Positions 38,201 through 50,200 of a stretch of DNA of 64,000 nucleotides are shown piece by piece; position 1 is the first letter of the stretch, and the number at the start of each line of letters is the position of its first letter. The stretch is from Saccopteryx bilineata. Taxonomy: Eukaryota > Chordata > Mammalia > Chiroptera > Emballonuridae. The notes under the pieces are model-generated. The model worked only from the letters and a program-made list of their open reading frames with translations. It was not told the DNA's origin and did not search any database. The position numbers and the translations under genes are program-made. The stretch lies in NCBI RefSeq assembly GCF_036850765.1, contig NC_089495.1, positions 201,935,847 to 201,999,846 of the forward strand, written 5' to 3'.

Positions 38201-41200
38201 AAAACACCAATGGGGATCCTGGCCGGTTGGCTCAGTGGTAGAGCGTCGGCCTGGCGTGCAGGAGTCCCAGGTTCAATTCCCGGCCAGGGCACACAGGAGA
38301 AGCACCCATCTGCTTCTCCACCCCTCCCCCTCTCCTTCCTCTCTGTCTCTCTCTTCCCCTCCCGCAGCCAAGGCTTTACTGGAGCAAAGTTGGCCCGGGC
38401 ACTGAGGACGGCTCTACGGCCTCTGCCTCAGGCGCTAGAATGGCTCTGGTTGCAACAGAGCAACGCCCCAGATGGGCAGACCATCGTCCCCTGGTAGGCA
38501 TGCCGGGTGGATCCCAGTTGGGTGCATGCAGGAGTCTGTCTGACTGCCTCCCCGTTTCCAACTTCAGAAAAATACAAACACAAACAAACAAACAAAAAAC
38601 CCCACCAGTGGGTACTATTCTGGGGGAAAGTATGACTTGTTCAGCATAAACCAACCTAAAAGACTTTCAGGAACACATCTATGTACATGGAGAACACTTG
38701 TATTTCATACCATGATTTACACACAGTAAAAGCAGAAAAAATTATTAATCTTTAAAATAAGACTCAAAATGTAAACTATGTCCTTTACTAAAAGTATCTG
38801 AGGCAGCTGAATAACATATAAGCTTTCCTTTCAAAATAAGAATTTAGGTTAATGTGATACATATGAAAAGTAGTACTAGGAGTTTATTTTGAACAGAAAC
38901 TTATAAAAGTAATTTAAGGAAACAAGGAACTATCTAAAAATACTTAATCATAAACTGTAGGATCAGTAACTGCTTAGACAAGTTGGACATAATCTTGCTT
39001 TGGAAGCCTGAGACAGGAGGACTATGTGTAAGAATAACCTACATCTGGCACAGGAGTTAACCTACATCCTTAAGCCACCCTGGCCTAATGGCTTGGCAGG
39101 GCGGGGATGGGGTAAATGTAGCAATACAGAACTAAAATTTCTGCTTATGCACATGAATGTTCACTTCTAACCATGTCACACCATTCTCAGATCAAACTTC
39201 TTGGTCAGACCAAGGTCCAGCTTTTAGCAGAGTGCTGAATAAATATTTGAATACTTCATAAAATGAAAAGTCAATTGGCCTTACAGTCACCCTTAACAGT
39301 AGTAAGAGGCCTAATTATCCTAAATATTCATTACAAAGATCATGGACAAAAAAAAAAAATCATGGACAAACCAAAAACATCCTGATCGGAAATTCTAAAA
39401 ACAAAAATGAATCTCTATTAGCCTGACCAGCCAGTGGATAGAGCGTCAGCCTGGGGCACAGAAGACCCAGGTTCGAAACACCGAGGTCACAGGCTTGAGC
39501 ATGGGATCATAGACTTGAGCCCAAAGGTCGCTGGCTTGAGCAAAGGGTACTGGCTCCACTAGAGACCCACCATCAAGGCACATAGGAGAAAGCAATCAAT
39601 GAACAACTCAGGTGCCACAACAAAGAATTGGTGCTTCTCGGCCCTGGCCGGTTAGCTCAGTGGTAGAGCGTCGGCCTGGCGTGCAGAAGTCCCGGGTTCG
39701 ATTCCCGGCCAGGGCACACAGGAGAAGCGCCCATCTGCTTCTCCACCCCTCCCCCTCTCCTTCCTCTCTGTCTCTCTCTTCCCCTCCCACAGCCGAGGCT
39801 CCACTGGAGCAAAGATGGCCCGGGTGCTGGGGATGGCGCCTTGGCCTCTGCCCCAGGTGCTGGAGTGGCTCTGGTCGCAACAGAGCAACGCCCCAGAGGG
39901 GCAGAGCATCGCCCCCTGGTGGGCAGAGCGTCACCCCCTGGTGGGCGTGCCGGGTGGATCCCGGTCGGGGGCATGCGGGAGTCTGTCTGACTGTCTCCCC
40001 TCGTTTCCGGCTTCAGAAAAATACAGAGAAAAAAAATTAAAAAAAAAAAAAAAAAGAATTGGTGCTTTTCATCTCTCTCCATTCCTGTCTGTCCCTATCT
40101 GTCCCTCTCTCTCTCTCTCTCTCTTAAAAAAAAAAAAAGGTTTCTATGAGTCACAGGCCTTATCCTGACTCCTCACATGTTCTAAATCTGGCAAAAGCAT
40201 CCCAACTCAGGACTCTAAATCCCAGCAACCCAATATCAACTAGCAACCCTAATATTACAAACCACCCTCAATCACCTTACAACCACAAAGCACATTATAA
40301 AGGAATGTTCATTGGTGTCACTTCACAGCTAGGCTATTCACAAATAAGTAAAAGGAATATTAGGGAGCCTGACCAGGTGGTGGCGCAGTGGATAGAGCGT
40401 CGGACTGGGATACGGAAGGATCCAGGTTCGAGACCCCGAGGTTGCCAGCTTGAGCAACCTTCTGGCTTGAGCAAAGAGCTCACCAGCTTAGACCCAAGGT
40501 CGCTGGCTCCAGCAGGGGGTTACTCAGTCTGCTGAAGGCCCACGGTCAAGGCACATGTGAGAAAGCAATCAATGAACAACTAAGAAGTCGCAACGTGCAA
40601 TGAGAAACTGATGATTGATGCTTCTCATCTCTCTCTGTTCCTGTCTGTCTGTCCCTGTCTATCTCTGCCTCTGTAAAAAAAAAGGAATATTAGGGACTTA
40701 TTTCATCAATTATATTAGAAAATCCAAGACAGCAAGAATCTACACACTGCCCAGCATAGTGACAAATGAACCATGATTATTTTAGAAAACAATGACAAAT
40801 TCAGAAAGCAAAGAATGAAACTACCCTATTTACCCAACTTTCCATTTGTAATTTCTTCCTAACTCCTGACATAATGCTTAACTTGAAGAGAGAGGATTCC
40901 AGGCAATAAATACATACTAAAAATATACTATCAAATTCCCCCCTAAGTCATGAGTAAAAGCAATTACAACTCAAATGCCTTACCATCCTTGTTAACAGCA
41001 GTAACTTTGGCTGGATAAAAACGACAATCAGACCAGCAAGCAAGGACCTGCTCATTTATTTGAAATTCCTAAAAAACATTAAAGAAACAAAAAAGATCCT
41101 GTTATCAATCCAATTTCACAGTACACACATGGTACCAGAATTCATAAAAGGCTGGAATTCACAAGAGTGGGAAGGGGAAGTGGCTACTGAAACGGAGGAA

Positions 41201-44200
41201 GATATTTCTGTTCAGCACTAGGGCTCAAAACAAAAGGGCTGGACAAAGACTTTTCCCATCCTCGGAGGTGTGAGTAGTGCTGCATAGCACTGACAACAAT
41301 CCTAATCTGTTCTTGAAAGTGAGTCTAAGGGTCCAGGACCACCAGGGAATACACTGGTGCGCACGCGCTAGAAGGAAGGCGGCTACTTCATTTTGAGGGG
41401 AAAATATTCATGGGACCTAAAGGCGCCCACACTTTGAAAGGGTTTTTCCAAAGGAGCATCATTCACCTTTATTATTTCATACTGTTTTTCCAGTACACAG
41501 TTTGCACTGATACATTCTGTAGGATAAATATTGAGCAATTAAATTGGACAACAGCGAACAATCCAGAACTGAGGGGTGTGGGGGAGATTAAGTTCCCTGG
41601 TCAGGGTTAAAATGGCAAACAATCCAGGCTGAGTCAGATCCAAAGGCAGCAGAATCTCTACAGATGTCTCAATGTCTGTTAAAAACTTAAAACTAATATC
41701 TCATCCCTCATTCTGAAGTTAATGAAATCTCTAAGCATAGTAATGAAATTTTAAAAACAGAAATAGAGTCCAATCAATTCCAAGTTTTTCAAGGGCTCAT
41801 AAAAGACCTTGATATGAAGCTAGCACAGTACTGTACATGGAATGATTGCTTAATAAATGCTCAAAATAGCATATGGGTTTAATAAGTGATATAAAGGGAC
41901 ATAGTAGTATAAAAGAGATATAAGATCCCCATCATCAGTGACATTTCAACCAAGTTAGTTTATGAACTGTCACATCAACATCATTCAAGTAGATGACAAC
42001 TGGTATTGTTCAAGAGCATTAAATGTCCTGGGAAGCTCAGGGTCACAACTAGAGGCCTAAATAAGGATTGGTCTCCAGTTGAATACCAAAACCTGGAGCT
42101 TAAAGTACCCAATGGCTGGTCCAGCTCATTAGAGAACCTCCCAGATCTGTTACTCACAGAAGATCCTTCGTCTTCATGTAAGCCTTCTTTTCTCAGCTGT
42201 ATTTTCTCTAAAGGGCGTAAATAAGGACTGTCCCAACAGAACCATTCATCGTAACGATGGTTCCAACGCTTAAAATGGATGAGTACTTTTCCTTCTTCGT
42301 AGTCAATATCTTCTATGTGAGCTGGATACCTGAGTCAGAAAAAAAAATTGAAATGCCTTTAAATACCCACCCAAAATATGTAAAACAATACCCTTTCAAA
42401 CCTCTTTCCAAAGGAGTAAGTTACCAAAGCACTAAATAAAGCCCACCAGTTAGAGGCTCTACTAAACTGTGTCCAATAACAATATATGAAAAATAACAGA
42501 CATGGGGTTCAAATCCCAACCCTGATATTCCTTACTTTATGAACTACTGAATTAACCTTACAAAGTTCCCTTGTGTGAAGTGAAGGAAAACTATCCAGCA
42601 TACCAGGTCGCAATCAAGTTAAACAAGACGACAGATACACAAAACCTGAGCACAAAAGAGACACTAGATTATATTGTACATGTGCCAAAAAATTAAAATG
42701 ACCATTCAACCCAGATTGTAATAGATAGTCACAATTTTAAGAATTCTACACTCGTCTGACCAGGCAGTGGCACAGTGGATAGAGCGTCGGACTGGGATGC
42801 GGAGGACTCAGGTTCGAGATCCCAAGGTTGCCAGCTTGAGCGCGGGCTCATCTGGTCTGAGCAAAGCTCACCAGCTTGGACCCAAGGTCGCTGGTTCAAG
42901 CAAGGGGTTACTCAGTCCGCTGAAGGCCTACAGTCAAGGCACATATGAGAAAGCCATCAATGAACAACTAAGGTGTCACACACGCAACGAAAAATTAATG
43001 ATTGATGCTTCTCATCTCTCCGTTCCTGTCTGTCTGTCCCTATCTATCCCTCTCTCTGACTCTCTCTTAAAAAAAAAAAAAAAGAATTCTACACTCTATG
43101 TGGTAGAATACCGCACAGTTGTTAAAAAGAACAAGATGGGCCCTGGCCTGTTGGCTCAGTGGTAGAGCATCGGCCTGGCATGCAGGAGTCTCAGGTTCAA
43201 TTCCCGACCAGGGCACACAGGAGAAGCGCCCATCTGCTTCTCCATCCCTCCCCCTCTCCTTCCTCTCTGTCTCTCTCTTCCCCTCCCATAGCCAAGGCTC
43301 CATTGGAGCAAAGTTGGCCTGAGCACTGAGGATGGCTCCATGGCCTCTGCCTCAGGCACTAGAATGGCTCTGGCTGCAACAGAGCAATGCCCCAGATGGG
43401 CAGAGCATCGTCCCCTGGTGGGCATGCCGGGTCGGGATCCTGGTTGGGAGCATGCGGGAGTCTGTCTGCCTCCCCGTTTCCAACTTCAGAAAAATAAAAA
43501 AAAAAAAAAAAAAAAAAAACAAGATGAACAAGATGGTTCTATGGAAACCTCTCCCAAGATAAACTATTAAAGGAAAAGAGCAAGGTACAGAACACTGTGT
43601 GTGATTTTTGTTGTTGTTCTTTTTCTTTTTGTGACCGAGACAGAGAGAGGGACAGATAGAGGCAGACAGGAAGAGAGAGAGATGAGAATCATCAATTCTT
43701 CATTGCAGCTCTTTAGTTCATTGATTGCTTTCTCATGTGTGCCTTGAAGGGGGAGGGGGGACTACAGCAGAGCGAGTGACCCCTTGCTCAAGCAGCGACC
43801 ATGGGATCATGTCTATGATCCCACACTCAAGCTGGTGAGCCTGCGCTCAAGCCGGATGACCCTGTGCTCAAGCCGGCAACCTCAGGGTTTCAAACCTGGG
43901 TCCTCTGCATCCCAGTCCAACACTTTATCCACTATGACACCGCCTGGCCAGGCACTGTGTGATGTTATTATTTTTTTAATGAAAAAGAATATATAATCAT
44001 ATACACTTATATGTTTGTATATGCTTAAATATGCATAAAATATCTTGAAAGACACACAAGAAATTAACAATAGTTACTTGTAGAAATACAGTCAGCTCAG
44101 TAGATGACCTCTTTCAATCTCCATTCCACCCTCCCTCTAGACTGAGAGTTGGGAAAAACAACAACTACATTTTCCTGACTCCCTTACAATAGGCCATTAA

Positions 44201-47200
44201 GGTCGCAGAGACCGGTGGGTTTGGAGGCAATGATAGCAGCCAAGCCAAAAGCTCCAGTGCTGGGCTTCTCAAACTTTCATGTAATACAAATCATCAGGAG
44301 ATCCTGTTAAAAGGCAGATTCTGCCTGGCCTGTGGGGCTGCAGTGGATAAAACGTCTACCTGGAACACTGAGGTCACACGTTTGAAACCCTAGGCTTGCC
44401 CAGTCAAGGCACATATGAACTGCAACCAATGTTGAACAACTAAAGTAAAGCAGCTATGAGTTGATACTTTTCACTTCCACCCCCTCTCTCCTCGCTGTAA
44501 AATCAATCAATAAATAAAATCTTTAAAAATAAAATGCAAATTCTGATTCAGTACGTGAGGCTAGGGACTAAGATACTTAAATAAACTCCCATGTGATCCT
44601 GATGTGTTAGTCTGCAGTTAAAAGGGGCTAATGTATACAGCATGTGGATGTCCCGGGTTCGATTTCCAGCCAGTACACACAGAAGTACCCATCTGCTTCT
44701 CCACCCTTTCTCCTCACCTTTCTCTGTATCTCTTTCTTCCCCTCCCACAGCCAAGACTCCAATGAAGCAAAGTTGGCCCAGGTGCTAAGGATGGCTCCAT
44801 AGCCTCTGCCTCAGGCACCAGAATGGCTCCAGTTGCAAAGAAACAATGGCCCAGATGGGCAGAGCATCACCCCCAAGTGGGCATGCTGGGTAGGTCCCAG
44901 TCAGGCACATGCGGGAGTCTGTCTCTCTGCCTCCCAGCTTTTTCTCACTACAGAAAAATACAAAGAAACGGGGAGCTAATGTCTAGTCACTAGCTTCCTG
45001 AATGTGTCAAGCAGCAGTGATGGGGGTGGCAGTAGCAATCACAGCTTCAGTGGTGGGTTCTTCAGACTGATACTCTAGGGGCAGCACCCTTGAGCCCTAC
45101 TCCTCCAACCCTTCCAACAATTTATAAGTACAACACACAATTTACTGTGGTATATGTAGCCTTTTGTGGCTGAAGTGCCCAGAGTAGTTTCTGTTTCCAG
45201 GACTTAAACCAGACATATACAAGAGAGAAACTGGGGAGGGGGGTGGGGACTGGCACTGGCACTGAGTCAGGGACAGGGATGGGGTTAGGGATGGGGTTGG
45301 GGATGGAGAAGGGAGTAGAGATAGGGAAGGGAGTAGAGACGGGGAAGCGCAAAAATGGGAGGGAGACTTTTTGCAGAATACCTTTAAATATATGTATTGC
45401 TAACTGCAAAAATAAATAAATGGGCCTGACCAGGTGGTGGCGCAGTGGATGGAGCGTCGGACTGGGATGTGGAAGGACCCAGGTTCGAGACCCCGAGGTG
45501 GCCAGCTTGAGCGCGGGCTCATATGGCTTGAGCAAAGAGCTCACCAGCTTGGACCCAAGGTCCCTGGCTCCAGCAGGGGGTTACTCGGTCTGATGAAGGC
45601 CCGCGGTCAAGGCACATGTGAGAAAGCAATCAATGAACAACTAAGAAGTCGCAACACACAACGAGAAACTGATGATTGATGCTTCTCATCTCTCTCCGTT
45701 CCTGTCTGTCTGTCCCTGTCTATCTCTGCCTCTGTAAAAATAAATAAATAAATAAATAATTTAATAAATAAATAAATAAATAAATAAATGGTTTAAAATA
45801 AAGAAAAATAAATATTGCATGCAATTGTTCTCTTAATCAGATTGCTGTTCTAGATTGAGAAAGTTTCTATTCTACCAATATTTTCTCCTTGCAACTTGGA
45901 TTGCACAATTCCTTCCCTTCTTACATCTAGCACCTAGTTGCCCACTCTCCGAATAAGTAAGTGCTACCTAAATAAATAGGCCTACTGCTTGAGTCTGTAT
46001 ACCACATCCTCTTTAATCCTACACTAGTGTCCTCTAAGGCAGCTTGCTTGGTGTTAATCTATCACAGTAGGCTGCAGATACTGGGCATTCAATAAATGTA
46101 TAGCATATGAATTTCATTCTCTTTGTTCTTCCCCAAAGGTCACATGTCCCATAAATTCTCCAATATCAAGGCTCTCAAACTCCAGCTACCCATTCCAATT
46201 CTGCTCACTCTCCAAGTTTAGGCCTTCATCGCTTCATGTGAGTATTTCTCATATAGGACTGATAGGTATGTTTTTCAAAATTCCTAATGGAACTATGCAT
46301 ACACTAATTGCTCAAAAAATACTGAGAAGGAATTAAACAGCTTTAAACTAGTCTCCTTACTCCAAGCCAAATGACATAAAGCTGCTATAAATATACAAGA
46401 TGTCTTGACAGCAGAACAGCTAATCTGATGAACTGAGTAGTACAATTGCGGGAGACAAAAAAGGTTTCCTCTCTACAGAATGGGGAGAAGGACATGGATA
46501 TCTCAATTACTATCTATTCCTCTTACCTACCATTCATTCAGCCTACCAGAAACTAGTGAGCCTCCCTAAAATAATACAATCTGCCCTAACACACATTTAA
46601 ATCCCCTTCTTTAATGGTTTACTACCTCTAGCAATAGTTTTCAAACACAGGTCTTTGGACCAATGCATAAAATTAATTTTTTATAAAACTTAATTTATTT
46701 AGGCCCTGGCCAGTTGGCTCAGTGGTAGAGCGTTGCCCCGGTGTGTGGAAGTCCCGGGTTCGATTCCTAGCCAGGGCACACAGGAGAAGCGCCCATCTGC
46801 TTCTCCATCCTTCCCCCATCTCCATCCTCTCTGTCTCTCTCTTCCTCTCCTGCAGCCAGGGCTCCATTGGAGCCAAGTTGGCCCGGGTTCTGAGGATGGC
46901 TCCATGGCCTCCACCTCAGGCACTATAATGGCTCTGGTTGCAATGGAGCATTGCCGCAGATGGGCAGAGCAGAGCCCCCTAGTGGGCATGCTGGGTGGAT
47001 ACCGGTCAGGCACATGCAGGAGTCTTGTCTCTCTGCCTCCCTGCTTCTCACTTCAGATTAAAAAAAAACACAAAAAACTAAATTAATTTAATTTACAGAA
47101 CTTTTCTTTATATAAAAATCATACTTTTTAACTTCTTGGTGTGTAAATATATTTTTAATTAAAACAATGGTTAACTACCTGACCAGTGGTAGCACAGTGA

Positions 47201-50200
47201 ATAGAGCATTGACCTGGGATGCTGAGGACCTGGGTTCAAAATCCCAAAGTCGCCGGCTTAAGCACATGCTTATCCAGCTTGAGCGCAGGCTCAGCAGCTT
47301 GAGAGTAGGGTCGCCAGCTTGAATGTGGGATCATCAACATAATTCCATGGTCACTGGCTTGAGCCCAAAGGTCACTGACTTGAAGCCCAATGTCGCTAAC
47401 TTGAATCCAAGATCACTGGCTTGAGCAAGGGATCATTGGCTCAGCTGGAGCCACCCAGTCAAGGCACACATGAGAAGCAATTAATGAACAACTAAAATGC
47501 TGCAATTATGAGTTGATGCTTCTCATCTCTCTCCCCTCCTGCCTCTCTGCCTGTTTCTTTCTCTCTCTAGCTAATAAAAAAAAAAAAGTAACTGCCCTTT
47601 AAAAAGAATGAGGCAGCTCTCTACATACTGATTTTAAAAGATTTCTAAGAAAAGTGGGGGGGGAGGATCAACTTAAGATGTAATACAGTATTAAATAGAC
47701 TATTTCTTTGGAGGAAGGGAGACAGCCAGTACATTCATACCTGGTTTTAAATGCGTGGGCTATCTCTGGAAGGATGATCAAGCAACCCGGTTTGCCTCTT
47801 GGGAGGGGAACTGGATAATTAAGAAACTGGAGAGGAAGTATGAGACTTATTTTATTCAATATATATTCTTTTGTATGTTTTGAATGTCGTACCATGAGCA
47901 TGTATTAACTATAAAAAGTATATACTTTTATGCTTATTTTAAATATCCTTATTTGGTAAAATAAAAAGTTGGCAACCTCAAGCCAAACCCCAAATTCTTT
48001 TGAACTTGCACTGGTCAGTGCCTTCTAAAAGTCTGGGAAGTCTGGATTCATAGAATCAACTCCAAATTCCTAGGCTAGCAACTCTGCTGCACATATTTCT
48101 AGTCTGCAGGACCTCTGGGCCCTAAAGCTTCTTCCTTGCTCAAAAAACTTTATAGGGGACAGGCATCCCACTATCTGCAGGCTACAAAAAACTCTCTAGG
48201 AGGATCAACAGTAACCAAGGGGTCAGCAAGGTTTCCTAAAGGAAAAGATGGTTCTCCCTACTTCTCTGAAGTGTGACAATGATGCAAGTCACTCATGAAG
48301 GATGGAGAAATCCAAAGCATTTCAGAGAACAGACGAAGATTTGATCTTAGAGATCAACCCAGTAAGACTTGGTGGACCACAATTGCTAATTGCCTTGAGA
48401 ACAGCTAAACTTCGTAAGTCAACAGAACTTTATTAAGTGACTGATTTGGCCTGTCAACTCCAGATCTTGAAAGGAACTATAAAACATACATGTTCCGGCC
48501 CCTGTCCTTAAAGAAAACAAGATATGTGAACCAATTAAGCTTTAAAACTATTAGGGTGAACTACATAAAACTGCTAATAATCTTCTGTATTTTACCTACA
48601 AAATTACTAATTTTATCTGGCTCAATTTAAATAGCTGGACAACCAAAAGGAGATCTAGAGAAGATGCAACAAGGTTAACAAAGAGGAGACAAGAATGAAA
48701 TCTGTATATATAAATCTGTATAAACAAAAAAAAAGCGAGGGGGAAAGAGAATTTCCAGCTTGAATTCATTACAGCCACTAAGGAAACTCTAGTTCCAAAC
48801 TAACCACACAGCTGGGAATCAAATTTTTAATGGAAATACCAGTCAGAAAGGAGCAGATATTGAACACCAAACTGATAACAAGTTAGAGCGGGGGAGGAGA
48901 AAGAGTAGAAATGGCCGAGAGACTTTTGCTTGTTGTTTAAATTTTTTTTTTTTTTTACAGAGAGAGAGTCAGAGAGAGGAATAGACAGGGAGATGAGAAG
49001 CATCAATCATTAGTTTTTTGTTGCACGTTGCAACACCTTGTTCATTGATTGCTTTCTCATACATGCCTTGACCGCGGGCCTTTAGCAGACCGAGTAACCC
49101 CTTGCTTGAGCCAGCGAGCTTGGGCTCAAGCTGGTGAGCTTTTTGCTCAAACCAGATGAGCCCTCGCTCAAGCTGGCGACCTCGGGGTCTCGAACCTGGG
49201 TTTTTCGCATCCCAGTCTGATGCTCTATCCATTGCGCCACTGCCCGGTCAGGCTTGTTTGAATTTTTATAAGGACTTAGTTACTTAATATTTGTGTGTAA
49301 ATAAAACCAAACACGCTTAAATTTGATGTCTTGAAAAGTATTTATTTGGCAGATACTAACCCATAGCTTCAAGGTTATTGGGTTTATATGCTACTTGGCA
49401 TATCCACAAAATAGAATATCATGCAACTGTAAAAAATATAGTATAAGAACATACTCAATGAACTGATATAGAAAGATCCCCAAGGCATTAAATTTAAAAG
49501 GGCAGCCCTGGCTGGATAGTTCGTTTGGTTAGAGCAGGGGTCGGGAACCTTTTTGGCTGAGAGAGCCATGAACGCCATGTATTTTAAAATGTAATTCCAT
49601 GAGAGCCATACAACGACCCGTGTGTGTTACGCGTTATCCAATAAAAATTTGGTGTTGTCCCAGAGGACAGCTGTGATTGGCTCCAGCCACCCGCAACCAT
49701 GAACATGAGCAGTTGGAAATGAATGGATTGTAATACATGAGAATGTTTTATATTTTTAATGTTATTTTTTTTATTAAAGATTTGTCTGCGAGCCAGATGT
49801 AGCCATCAAAAGAGCCACATCAGGCTCGTGAGTCATAAGTTCCCGACCCCTGGGTTAGAGCATCATCCCAAAGCACAGAGGTTGCCAGTTTGGTCCCCGG
49901 TCAGGGCCCATACAGGTACAGACTGAAGTTCCTGTCTCTCTCTCTCTCTCTCGCTCTCTCCCTTCCTCTCTCTAAAATCAATAAAAAGTATTTTAAAAAT
50001 AATAATTTTAAAGGGCAAGCTATAGAATAGTGCATTTCTGATACCTTTTGTGTTACAAAAGAGAAAAATAAGAATATAAGGTTTTCTGCTTGTATTTAAA
50101 TGAAGAAACACTGGTAGGATGAACAGAAACTAATAAAACTAGTTATCTATTGAAGGTTGAGTGAAGATTGATAAAGAAGTAGAAGCAATCATTCTCACTG

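Larger units (their letters stand above)
31322..40983 (-). other. PHF20: PHF20 intron between coding exons 3 and 4
   Basis: A 9.7-kb phase-1 intron that splits Tudor 2. SINEs fill 31734-34217 almost without a gap. 35546-37344, 37739-38215 and 38600-39417 are unique; 36000-36700 has only short ORFs with no domain. Confidence 0.9.
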
